A stretch of DNA of 64,000 nt, taken from the NCBI RefSeq assembly GCF_000160875.1, contig NZ_GG700805.1:1-64000 (forward strand), read 5' to 3'. Below, piece by piece: positions 10,518 to 18,334 of the stretch; within the stretch, counting starts at the first letter, position 1; every line of letters begins with the position of its first letter. Origin of the DNA: Lactobacillus iners DSM 13335 (GTDB taxonomy: Bacteria > Bacillota > Bacilli > Lactobacillales > Lactobacillaceae). The notes under the pieces are model-generated. The model was not told the DNA's origin, did not search any database, and saw nothing but the letters and a program-made list of their open reading frames with translations. A program made the position numbers and the translations under genes.

Positions 10518-10814
10518 TTATTTGATTGTTCTAGATTTTTTTAATTTATAATAAGCTATACACAAAAAAACTCCTTGAATTATCGATACCAAACAAATAC
10601 ATATTATTATTCTACGTAACATTATACTAGTAATATACCAGCTAGGCTCTGCTGAAGTAGCTAACATATAAGCCGAATATAGAATAACAATAACTAGGGA
10701 AACAATAAACATTGGTTGGTGTGTATAATTATACATTTGCAAGATTATATATGCTACAAATATTCCTAACCATCCTGAAATTCTTATCCATCTGCGGACT
10801 CCGGGCAAGATCAT
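10518..10814 (-). CDS. Small membrane protein of the dlt operon, unknown function
   Basis: 98 residues with three predicted membrane helices (about 12-28, 35-52, 66-88) and basic ends (N-terminal VRRWIR, C-terminal KKSR). I do not recognise the family. It lies 62 bp upstream of dltX and 16 bp downstream of the beta-propeller gene, all on one strand with no terminator between. It is therefore probably co-transcribed with dlt and may act in cell-envelope assembly. The start has a GAAAGG site about 11 bp upstream. The helix spacing does not match DltX or a toxin. Confidence 0.6.
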   Translation of the reverse strand: MILPGVRRWIRISGWLGIFVAYIILQMYNYTHQPMFIVSLVIVILYSAYMLATSAEPSWYITSIMLRRIIICICLVSIIQGVFLCIAYYKLKKSRTIK

Positions 10815-10830
10815 AATAATTGTTACCTTT

Positions 10831-11979
10831 CTAACTTCCTAACAACGCATTAATATTAACCGATAAAATTCTATCCATTACCATCATATTATCTCGAGCA
10901 TAAGCTTTGGAGCCAGATTCAAATAACATTAATAATTGACCATCTACCGCATGTATTTGTTCTAGATATGGTGGCAAATTGACTACTTTATCAGCTTTAC
11001 TATTATCTAAATTATTTAAAGCAGATGTAGAATAAAAATATAACTTGGAATCTTGACTGCCATAGGATTGACTTAAAATAATTCTATTTTGATAAAATGC
11101 TAAGCCTTGGATTTGCGGATCAAGACCTGCACTCCCAGATCCTAAAGCCCAAGAGACTTCCCCTGTGACTGCCTTAATTTGATCACTAATAATTGTTCCT
11201 TTATAAGGTTTAGTTCTAGAAATAGGATATGATACTATTTGCCCCTTACAATATTTATTAAAAAGACATATAAATAATTGATTATCATAATATGTAACGC
11301 AGGAAGCCCGTTCTACAGTTGGTAAAGTTACAATATGGTCATATTGGACGGACTTATGTTTTTTCTTATAATCATATCTTTTTAGTTTTTTTAATGAAAA
11401 GGACATCAAAGCAGCCTGACCATTTTGGCGGCCAGTGATCCAAATATTATGTGCTACAGGATCATATGTAATGCCCCCTAAATGTGGTCTACCAGGCACT
11501 TGGATAGTCTTAACATATTTTTGCGTATGACTATTAATAACATATATTACTGAAGCATGTCTATTTTTTGCATCATAAGCTGATACCAAAATATACTTAT
11601 CTGCTATTGTAATCCCTTGTGGTGTCATTTCATCAGCTTCTGTGATCTTCTTTTTTGTATAATCATATACTCTAGTCACTACTAATCCTGGAATAATTAC
11701 ATTTGAACCGATATGGCTTTGTGAAGGAGCATCAAACGCAGCCTGATATATATTAGGGTATCGTTCCGACAATCTCTTTTTATATGCATATGAACTATTA
11801 TAACTTGGACTGATACTATTACCATCAGCAGCTTTGATTAAGGCAGGTCTACTATATACATTGATTTTTACGCTTTTATGTTCTAAATAAGAATGATATG
11901 CAATAAAAGAAATAATAACCATAAGTGATAAAGATAGGATAATAAAGCAACTTCTAAGTACCTTTTTAAAAATTTTCAT
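10831..11979 (-). CDS. Membrane-anchored beta-propeller-like protein, first gene of the dlt transcript
   Basis: About 383 residues. There is a basic N-terminus, one membrane segment (about 10-30), then an extracytoplasmic domain rich in repeated strands such as TPQGITIADKYILVSAYD, HLGGITYDP and IQGLAFYQNRIILSQSYG. This spacing is typical of six- or seven-bladed YncE/SMP-30-like propellers. I know no characterised homologue, so substrate or partner is open. Three consecutive ATGs (11985, 11982, 11979) follow GAGGGGG. The third has the best spacing. The gene heads the minus-strand run leading into dltX-D, so a role near teichoic acid modification is inferred from position only. Confidence 0.65.
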   Translation of the reverse strand: MKIFKKVLRSCFIILSLSLMVIISFIAYHSYLEHKSVKINVYSRPALIKAADGNSISPSYNSSYAYKKRLSERYPNIYQAAFDAPSQSHIGSNVIIPGLVVTRVYDYTKKKITEADEMTPQGITIADKYILVSAYDAKNRHASVIYVINSHTQKYVKTIQVPGRPHLGGITYDPVAHNIWITGRQNGQAALMSFSLKKLKRYDYKKKHKSVQYDHIVTLPTVERASCVTYYDNQLFICLFNKYCKGQIVSYPISRTKPYKGTIISDQIKAVTGEVSWALGSGSAGLDPQIQGLAFYQNRIILSQSYGSQDSKLYFYSTSALNNLDNSKADKVVNLPPYLEQIHAVDGQLLMLFESGSKAYARDNMMVMDRILSVNINALLGS

Positions 11980-12129
11980 CATCATCCCCCTCAAATCTTC
12001 ATTGTACTATAGGCATATAACTGTGTAAAATATTTATACTACTTCGCTTAATGGGATTTTACAATGAATAATCAGAATTATCTTATATACTATAATATAT
12101 ATAATGTTTCTGAGGAAAGGATTGATTGC

Positions 12130-12621
12130 ATGTTTTCACCTGCTATAAAAAACTTATTAGATAAAAAATCCGGTACGTTTTTCATACCAGCATCAAAAAT
12201 TGCATTTGTACAAGATGATGCACCTTTATACCATGCTTTTTTAATTTTAACTAAAGTTAGATATGCCAAAATACCCGTTTTAAATAAAGAAAAATGTGTA
12301 GTTGGATTATTAAGTCTAGCTATGATTACAAATAAAATGCTCTTAACTGATCATATCTCGACTAATCCTTTAACAATACTTAAAGTGAAAGATGTTATGC
12401 AAACTACTTTTAGTAAAATAAATTTTACGCAAACAACATTAGAAACGCAATTGCACTTATTAATTGATAATTCTTTTTTACCAGTTGTAAATGACACAGG
12501 CATATTCCAAGGAATACTAACAAGACGCGAATGGATTAAGGCTTTCAATTTTGTAGTACATAATTTTGAAAATTATTATAATGTAATTCCTATTAAAAAT
12601 CAGAATAAAAATAATAATTAA
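12130..12621 (+). CDS. cbpB: CBS-domain protein, CbpB/DarB (YkuL)-like c-di-AMP receptor
   Basis: 163 residues from the ATG at 12130, which has a GAGGAAAGG ribosome binding site. A longer reading from 12064 lacks one. Two CBS modules make up most of the protein (about residues 15-75 and 85-145). The size and CBS pair match Listeria CbpB and Bacillus DarB, which bind cyclic di-AMP and, when free, stimulate (p)ppGpp synthetase or pyruvate carboxylase. The c-di-AMP phosphodiesterase gdpP is elsewhere in this window. The next gene is a cation/proton antiporter, in line with c-di-AMP control of ion balance. The assignment rests on size and CBS pattern. Confidence 0.7.
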   Translation: MFSPAIKNLLDKKSGTFFIPASKIAFVQDDAPLYHAFLILTKVRYAKIPVLNKEKCVVGLLSLAMITNKMLLTDHISTNPLTILKVKDVMQTTFSKINFTQTTLETQLHLLIDNSFLPVVNDTGIFQGILTRREWIKAFNFVVHNFENYYNVIPIKNQNKNNN

Positions 12622-12691
12622 TTTGAATAAATATTGTACAAATTTAATTAATTTTATAAAATATATCTATCTTATACATTTTATATGTTAT

Positions 12692-12777
12692 CAGTGGTTG
12701 GAGCATTTAAAGCTTTCAAGATATGCTTATTTGGGTCAATAAGCTTTCTTGAAGCTTTTTTACTTACAACCTTGGTG
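12692..12777 (+). promoter_or_regulatory. Structured leader/attenuator-like hairpin upstream of the cation antiporter
   Basis: An 11-bp arm (AAGCTT-T-CAAGA, 12710-12721, one bulged T) pairs with TCTTGAAGCTT (12747-12757). Inside it GCTTATT (12725-12731) pairs with AATAAGC (12738-12744) around TGGGTC. A T run follows (12756-12761). Flanking GGTTG (12696-12700) and CAACC (12767-12771) could pair with each other. It may simply terminate cbpB, or it may be an attenuator for the antiporter. No known riboswitch consensus is recognised. Confidence 0.5.
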
Positions 12778-12806
12778 CATTTTTAACTGGAAAGGAAATA
12801 TTATTC

Positions 12807-13967
12807 ATGCACTTTTTAGGTGAATTAATTTTAATTTTATTAATTACAACCATTTTAGGGCAGTTGTTTACACGTTTAGAAATGCCTGCTGTCATTGGTC
12901 AATTATTATCTGGAATCATTTTAGGACCAGCTATTTTGTCATTAGTACATCCCAATCAAACCATAACCTTGTTTTCTGAATTTGGTGTAATTTTGCTAAT
13001 GTTCTTAGCAGGATTGGAAAGTGATATAGATTTATTGAAAAAGTATTTTAAGCTTAGTTTCACTGTTGCAAGTACAGGTGTAATTTTACCTGTTCTCTTT
13101 ATTAGTACCTCATGCTTGTTCTTTAAAATGAAACCTCTAGAAGCTTTATTTATCGGAATAGTGTTTGCTGCTACTAGCGTTTCAATATCTGTTGAAGTGT
13201 TAAAAGATGCTAAGCAATTAAATAGCAGAGCGGGAACAGCTATTCTTGGAGCTGCTGTTGTAGATGATATTTTAGCAGTTGTTGTTTTAAGCTTATTTAC
13301 TACTTTCAGTCATGAAGGTGGACGTAGTGGTTTAACTAATAACTTTTTTATCAACATTGTAATCGAAATAGGTTATTTCATAGTTGTTTGGCTAATATAT
13401 AAATTTATTGCACCATATTTTATGCGAATTGCAGAAAAAATTTCAGTTTCTTATTCAGTGGTAATTGCCTCGTTGATCTTATCATTAACTATGGCTTGGG
13501 TAGCTGATTTTGTAGGATTGAGTGCAGTAGTAGGGGCCTTTTTTGGAGGATTAGCAATTAGACAAACACCTCAATATGAAGAAGTTGCAGAATCGGTTTC
13601 TGCTATTGGTTATTCTATTTTTATACCTGTATTCTTTGCAGAAATTGGACTAGTAATGACTTTTTCTAGCATAATTCAAGATGCAATTTTTATTATTTTA
13701 ATGACCATTTTAGCTTTGTTATCTAAATTCTGGGCTGGTAAATATTCTAGTGAATATTTTGGATTCACGCCTTTAGAAGGTAATATTGTTGGAGCAGGTA
13801 TGATTTCACGAGGTGAAGTAGCATTAATTGTTGCACAAATTGGAATTGCACATCATCTATTTCCACGTGATATTTACTCCAGTTTGATTTTAGTAATTAT
13901 CGTAACCACTGTTATATCTCCATTCATACTAAATTATTATATTAAAAAGACGCCACAATTAAGTTAA
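12807..13967 (+). CDS. CPA2-family Na+(K+)/H+ antiporter (NapA-like)
   Basis: 386-residue membrane protein with about 12-13 helices. The AAVVDDILAVVVL motif has the paired Asp of electrogenic CPA2 antiporters such as NapA. The N-terminal PAVIGQLLSGIILGP block is typical of the Kef/NapA family. There is no RCK/TrkA nucleotide-binding tail, so it resembles NapA rather than KefB/C. It would exchange Na+ (or K+) for protons and help salt and pH balance. It has a GGAAAGGA ribosome binding site, a long structured leader and a terminator directly after the gene. Confidence 0.88.
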   Translation: MHFLGELILILLITTILGQLFTRLEMPAVIGQLLSGIILGPAILSLVHPNQTITLFSEFGVILLMFLAGLESDIDLLKKYFKLSFTVASTGVILPVLFISTSCLFFKMKPLEALFIGIVFAATSVSISVEVLKDAKQLNSRAGTAILGAAVVDDILAVVVLSLFTTFSHEGGRSGLTNNFFINIVIEIGYFIVVWLIYKFIAPYFMRIAEKISVSYSVVIASLILSLTMAWVADFVGLSAVVGAFFGGLAIRQTPQYEEVAESVSAIGYSIFIPVFFAEIGLVMTFSSIIQDAIFIILMTILALLSKFWAGKYSSEYFGFTPLEGNIVGAGMISRGEVALIVAQIGIAHHLFPRDIYSSLILVIIVTTVISPFILNYYIKKTPQLS

Positions 13968-13978
13968 TAATAAAAAGC

Positions 13979-14012
13979 AAAAAGGACTTGTATTTACATA
14001 CAAGTCCTTTTT
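13979..14012. terminator. Bidirectional terminator between antiporter and CPBP protease genes
   Basis: A 14-bp perfect stem (13979-13992 with 13999-14012), a 6-nt loop, and A/T tracts on both flanks between converging genes. Confidence 0.9.
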
Positions 14013-14014
14013 AT

Positions 14015-14662
14015 TTAGCCTAACATATTATTCAACATATGAACTAAAATCGAATATCTCAAATCCTTTGTCTGCAAATATGTAAATGCTAAAATCATCC
14101 CCATTACCCAGTATAAGTATATAAAAATCGAAAAAGTTGGATCATGCAACCATGCAAATAAAAAGCCATTGATAATAATGCCAAATATTTTGCTATATAT
14201 ATTATCTTGAGTAAAAAAGTAATTGAAAAATAAACCTCTAAAAATTATTTCCTCACAAAATGGAGCAACTAATATAACTAAAACTTTAAATAGAGAGCCT
14301 ACTCTTTGTTGCATATGAATTAATTCTTTTTGATTAGCTGAAATATGGTTTGCATAAAAGAATTTTATCATCACAACCTGACAAACAATAAGTAAGATAA
14401 ACATACCTAATGAAAATAATATTCGCTTAATATCCCAATGTGGCTTATTATTAAACGGTAACTTTTGGTGTTTTAGACCCTTATAATATAAATATGCTAG
14501 CAATAAAACACCTACCAAAGAAATAGCTACTGCTAAGATATTATAGAGAGGTTGCCATGTTTTGGGAATTCTGAAAAAATATAATAACTGTAATAGTGTA
14601 TATATAAAGAAAGCAAAGAAAATATATAATGCATGTATTAGGTTAGAAATAATCTTTTTCAT
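14015..14662 (-). CDS. CPBP-family intramembrane metalloprotease
   Basis: 215 residues, about 7 hydrophobic segments. The glutamate motif EEIIFR, the FAWLH motif and the C-terminal HMLNN motif are the zinc-ligand and active-site motifs of the CPBP (CAAX protease and bacteriocin-processing, formerly Abi) family. Members cleave prenylated or membrane peptides or confer bacteriocin immunity. I chose the second ATG (14662), which is 8 bp from GGAAGG; the upstream ATG at 14668 is too close to that site. It follows the purine permease by 17 bp and is probably the last gene of that operon. The target is unknown. Confidence 0.85.
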   Translation of the reverse strand: MKKIISNLIHALYIFFAFFIYTLLQLLYFFRIPKTWQPLYNILAVAISLVGVLLLAYLYYKGLKHQKLPFNNKPHWDIKRILFSLGMFILLIVCQVVMIKFFYANHISANQKELIHMQQRVGSLFKVLVILVAPFCEEIIFRGLFFNYFFTQDNIYSKIFGIIINGFLFAWLHDPTFSIFIYLYWVMGMILAFTYLQTKDLRYSILVHMLNNMLG

Positions 14663-14679
14663 AAACATTACCTTCCATT

Positions 14680-15990
14680 TTATTTAATATTTAAAATCCA
14701 GAGGAAAATAATAAAAATAAAGAACAAAACCCACATCATTGGCGTAATTTCTTTATATTTTTTAGCAGCAATCATACAAATAGGGTATGTAATCATGCCA
14801 AGAGAAATACCATCAGAAATACTATAGGTTAAAGGCATACCTAATAAAATCAAAAATGCTGGTACTGCAATTTCTAGTCGATCCCAATGAATATGTGCAG
14901 TATTTTGTGCCATCAACACACCTACAATAATTAATGCAGGTGCCGTAACCTGAGCAGTAAAAATTGATAAAAGAGGACTAAAAAGCATTGAAATTAAAAA
15001 GAAAATCGAAATAAATACTGCAGTTAATCCTGTTCGTCCACCTACTGCAATACCTGAACTAGATTCAACAAATGCACCCACAGGCGATGTACCTAAAACT
15101 GAACCAGCCATCATTGCCGTAGAGTCTGCCGCTAATGCTTTTCCCACTCGCGGCATCTTATTATTTTTAATAAATCCAGCCTGCTGAGCTAATCCAATCA
15201 ATGTACCTGCAGTGTCAAAGAAAGTAACTAAAAGAAATGTTAAAACAACAACCACCATCTGCACAGTATTAATATCACCAATATGATAAATTGCTTGACC
15301 AAATATCGGTTTTAAACTAGGAGCAAAAGATATAAATTTGGTTGGTATAGCAATTTGACCTATTACTATGCCAAATATAGCTGCAAAAACCATTCCAATA
15401 AATATAGAACCTGGTATATTTAAAATCATCAAAACTACAGTCAATAAAAGACCAAATATAGTTATCCATACTAAAGGATTCTCCAAAGAACCAATAGATA
15501 CTAAAGTGGCTTTATTACCAACAATCATGCCACTATTTTGTAATCCTAAAAAAGCTATAAACAAGCCTATACCTGATGATATAGCAAATTTCAAATCAGC
15601 TGGAATTGAATTAATAATTTTTTCTCTTAGTTTAAGTAAAGTAATCAATATAAATAAAACAGAGGCCACAAAAACACTAGCTAAAGCTGTCTGCCACTTA
15701 ACATGCATACCTATACATACAGTGTAAGCGAAAAAAGCGTTGATACCTAAAGCTGGAGCTTCTCCAATCGGATAATTAGCTACAATTCCCATAATTGCTG
15801 TTCCTAAAGCTGATGCTAAGGCAGTAGCCGTAAAAACAGCTCCTTTATCCATCCCACTAGCTCCTAAGACACTTGGATTAACAAATAGTATATATGACAT
15901 AGAAATAAATGTTGTTAATCCAGCTAAAAATTCGATTTTTATACTTGTATGTGCTTCATCTAAGCTAAAATATTTTTTGATAATGTTCAT
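14680..15990 (-). CDS. NCS2-family purine (hypoxanthine/guanine/adenine) permease
   Basis: 436-residue membrane protein of the AzgA-like branch of NCS2 permeases (PbuG/PbuO/AdeP). It has about 12 helices, an EAPALGINAFFAYTV motif near residues 77-91, and a GTSPVGAFVESSSGIAVGGRTG-type substrate motif read in two halves (about 298-319). It imports nucleobases by proton symport. It lies 21 bp downstream of the deoxynucleoside kinase pair on the same strand. Together they make a purine salvage operon that takes in bases and phosphorylates deoxynucleosides. A paralogue of equal length lies at 27315-28625. Confidence 0.9.
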   Translation of the reverse strand: MNIIKKYFSLDEAHTSIKIEFLAGLTTFISMSYILFVNPSVLGASGMDKGAVFTATALASALGTAIMGIVANYPIGEAPALGINAFFAYTVCIGMHVKWQTALASVFVASVLFILITLLKLREKIINSIPADLKFAISSGIGLFIAFLGLQNSGMIVGNKATLVSIGSLENPLVWITIFGLLLTVVLMILNIPGSIFIGMVFAAIFGIVIGQIAIPTKFISFAPSLKPIFGQAIYHIGDINTVQMVVVVLTFLLVTFFDTAGTLIGLAQQAGFIKNNKMPRVGKALAADSTAMMAGSVLGTSPVGAFVESSSGIAVGGRTGLTAVFISIFFLISMLFSPLLSIFTAQVTAPALIIVGVLMAQNTAHIHWDRLEIAVPAFLILLGMPLTYSISDGISLGMITYPICMIAAKKYKEITPMMWVLFFIFIIFLWILNIK

Positions 15991-16011
15991 GATAATTCTC
16001 CATTACTCTAC

Positions 16012-16677
16012 TCATAACTTAGTCCAATCTTGAGGTAATTTGCCCACTTCTTTTAATTTTGCGACTATCATTTTTAAGACTTTATCACAATCATCGGCAC
16101 TATTCATAAAATCATATTTATCACCATCTATAACCATTTTAGGAGAATAATTATATTGATCATACCATGGCTTATAATAAGTCAATAATCGTTTATAATA
16201 GTCTTCCAAAGTAGGATCATAACTCAATTGTTCATATTTACGACCACGCTTTTGGATTCTCTTAATCATCGTTTCATATGAAACATGAATATGAATTAAT
16301 AAGTCTGGTTGCCTTTTAGGCATAGCTTTAAGTTCTGCCATCATACCATCCAGCAATTCATAGTACGTCGTTACTTCTTCTTTAGTAGCTCGACCTATAT
16401 CGGCATTCATTTGAAAAAATAACGCATCCTCATAAATAGAACGATCTAATACATTATTATCTGCTGACAGTGCCTTTTTTATACTCTTAAAGCGTGTATT
16501 TAAAAAATATACTTGCAATAAAAATGCATATTTTTTAGGATTTTCATAAAATAATGGTAATACAGGATTATCATCAACACTTTCATAAAAAGGATCTGTC
16601 GCTAAATATTTAGATAATATACTTGTTAAACTGGATTTACCGGCTCCAATAGGCCCACTCAATACAATAACTGCCAT
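16012..16677 (-). CDS. Deoxyadenosine/deoxyguanosine kinase subunit (downstream copy)
   Basis: 221 residues of the dNK family. P-loop GPIGAGKSS (about residues 7-15), a DRSIYED motif (substrate-binding Arg/Glu), and the lid arginines in IQKRGRKYEQLS. The sequence closely resembles one of the two subunits of the heterodimeric dAK/dGK of Lactobacillus acidophilus, in which the genes are also tandem. I cannot say with certainty which subunit prefers dA and which dG. The ATG at 16677 has AAGGAAA upstream. The preceding GTG is less likely. Confidence 0.88.
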   Translation of the reverse strand: MAVIVLSGPIGAGKSSLTSILSKYLATDPFYESVDDNPVLPLFYENPKKYAFLLQVYFLNTRFKSIKKALSADNNVLDRSIYEDALFFQMNADIGRATKEEVTTYYELLDGMMAELKAMPKRQPDLLIHIHVSYETMIKRIQKRGRKYEQLSYDPTLEDYYKRLLTYYKPWYDQYNYSPKMVIDGDKYDFMNSADDCDKVLKMIVAKLKEVGKLPQDWTKL

Positions 16678-16689
16678 CACTTTCCTTCT

Positions 16690-17334
16690 TTATAATTTAC
16701 CCAAATTACGTAATTTTTCCATCACTTGGTTAACTACAATTTTCCGAGCAGATACATCATTAACAAAATCATATTTATCGCCATCTATCATTAACTTGTC
16801 TGACGCGTCATATTGTTCAAACCATGGATCATAGTGACTATTTAAACACGCATAGTACTCTTCTAATTTTGGATCTGTCGATAGTTGCTCAAATATCCTT
16901 CCTCGTTGTTTAATATGCTTAAGCATAGTATCAAGCGAAGCATGAATATAAATCAAAAGATCTGGTTTTTTATGCACACTACCTGGAACATCCTCCATCA
17001 TATTATTGACTAAATCACGATATATTTTAAACTCCGTACTATCCGCAATACCATTATCAACATTCATTTTAAAGAAAACCGAATCTTCATAAATTGAATG
17101 ATCAATGACACTATTTTTCATTTTGTTTGCACAATTAATTTGCTCTAATCTATGATTCATTAAATATACGTTTAACAAAAATGTATATTTAGACATGTCT
17201 TTATAAAATAACGGTAAAATCGGATTGCCATCAACATTTTCATAAAATGCCTGGCCATGTAGTTCATCTGCTAAAATCTTGGTTAAGCTGGATTTACCGG
17301 CCCCAATGGGCCCACTTAATACAATAACTGTCAT
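16690..17334 (-). CDS. Deoxyadenosine/deoxyguanosine kinase subunit (upstream copy)
   Basis: 214-residue paralogue of the next gene, with the same P-loop GPIGAGKSS, a DHSIYED variant (His replaces Arg in DRS), and the lid [12 protein letters not shown]. In the L. acidophilus enzyme each subunit phosphorylates a different purine deoxynucleoside and the pair forms a heterodimer. The two genes are 12 bp apart and surely co-expressed. The Arg-to-His change in the DRS motif is unusual and may matter for activity. The gene starts the purine salvage operon, just downstream of the nagB terminator. Confidence 0.86.
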   Translation of the reverse strand: MTVIVLSGPIGAGKSSLTKILADELHGQAFYENVDGNPILPLFYKDMSKYTFLLNVYLMNHRLEQINCANKMKNSVIDHSIYEDSVFFKMNVDNGIADSTEFKIYRDLVNNMMEDVPGSVHKKPDLLIYIHASLDTMLKHIKQRGRIFEQLSTDPKLEEYYACLNSHYDPWFEQYDASDKLMIDGDKYDFVNDVSARKIVVNQVMEKLRNLGKL

Positions 17335-17414
17335 CACTTTCCTTCTACAATATATTGGTTTACCTATAAAAGTTTATAACAACATATTGTACCTAACAAG
17401 TATATTTTCAATTT

Positions 17415-17451
17415 AAAAATAACTTATGCATAATACATAAGTTATTTTTTT
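17415..17451 (-). terminator. Terminator of nagB
   Basis: A 14-bp perfect stem (17415-17428 with 17436-17449) ends in a T run on the minus strand directly after the nagB stop. It separates nagB from the kinase operon. Confidence 0.85.
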
Positions 17452-17454
17452 AAA

Positions 17455-18159
17455 CTATGATAATTTAGCTGCTGCATCACAGTCAACAATAACAACCACA
17501 TTCGGATGTTTTTGTAACACTGAAGCAGGAACAGTTTCTGTTACAGGTCCTTCAACCATTGCCTTAACTGCATCCTGTTTGGCAGCTCCATAAGCCATTA
17601 AAATGATTTGTTTGGCAGACATAATCGATTTTATGCCCATGCAAATTGCTCTTTTAGGTACATCATCTTGATTATCAAAAAATCTGGAATTAGCTTTAAT
17701 AGTGCTAGAAGCTAATGTAACTTCATGTGTCGTACTATCAAAAGGAGTGCCTGGTTCATTAAAAGCAATATGACCATTGCCACCAATTCCTAAAATTTGA
17801 ATATCAATTGGATTGTCAGAAATTATTTTATCATAATCAGCAATTTCTTGATTGATATCTTTAGCTTTACCATTAGGTATATAAGTTTTGTAAAATGGTT
17901 TCTTTTCAAAAAGATGTTTCTTCATAAAATAATGATAACTTTGACTATTTTGGGGATCTAACCCATAATATTCGTCTAAATTTATACTAGTTATATTAGT
18001 AAAATCCACATCGCTCTCTACCATCTGATCATATAGTGTTATCGGAGTTGAGCCAGTAGCTAAACCTAAAACTTTAGCACCATCCGCTACACCTTTTTTT
18101 ATCAGTTCAAAGGCTTTTTTGCCACCTTCATATTTATCTTTAACAATTGTAACTATCAT
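17455..18159 (-). CDS. nagB: Glucosamine-6-phosphate deaminase NagB
   Basis: 234 residues, the short NagB form of Firmicutes. Seen motifs are the phosphate-binding LGLATGSTP, LDEYYG with the catalytic Asp, the GGNGHIAFNEPG block with catalytic Asn/His/Glu, and the C-terminal NVVVIVDCDAAAKL. It converts glucosamine-6-phosphate to fructose-6-phosphate and ammonia, feeding amino sugars into glycolysis. A GntR/NagR-type operator 24 bp upstream of the start suggests repression lifted by amino-sugar phosphate. It is transcribed as a single gene. Confidence 0.95.
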   Translation of the reverse strand: MIVTIVKDKYEGGKKAFELIKKGVADGAKVLGLATGSTPITLYDQMVESDVDFTNITSINLDEYYGLDPQNSQSYHYFMKKHLFEKKPFYKTYIPNGKAKDINQEIADYDKIISDNPIDIQILGIGGNGHIAFNEPGTPFDSTTHEVTLASSTIKANSRFFDNQDDVPKRAICMGIKSIMSAKQIILMAYGAAKQDAVKAMVEGPVTETVPASVLQKHPNVVVIVDCDAAAKLS

Positions 18160-18182
18160 AATTTCAATCCCCTTCTTTCTAA

Positions 18183-18198
18183 ATTGGTATAGTCCATT
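18183..18198. promoter_or_regulatory. NagR/DasR (GntR-HutC)-type operator upstream of nagB
   Basis: ATTGGTATAGTCCATT is a near-palindromic 16-mer with TGGT...[A/T]CCA half-sites, closely matching the known dre consensus (TGGTCTAGACCA). Its position 24 bp before the nagB start fits a repressor site. The regulator gene is not in this window. Confidence 0.65.
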
Positions 18199-18334
18199 GT
18201 ATACCTTTTGCTAAATTTGTCAACTATATTCAATAAAAAACATTTTTTATAATATAAATATTTTTTAAATTTGATATTTTTTTTAAAAAATAATATAATT
18301 TCGAGTATGTGTTTTATTAATTAGGAGGATAAAA

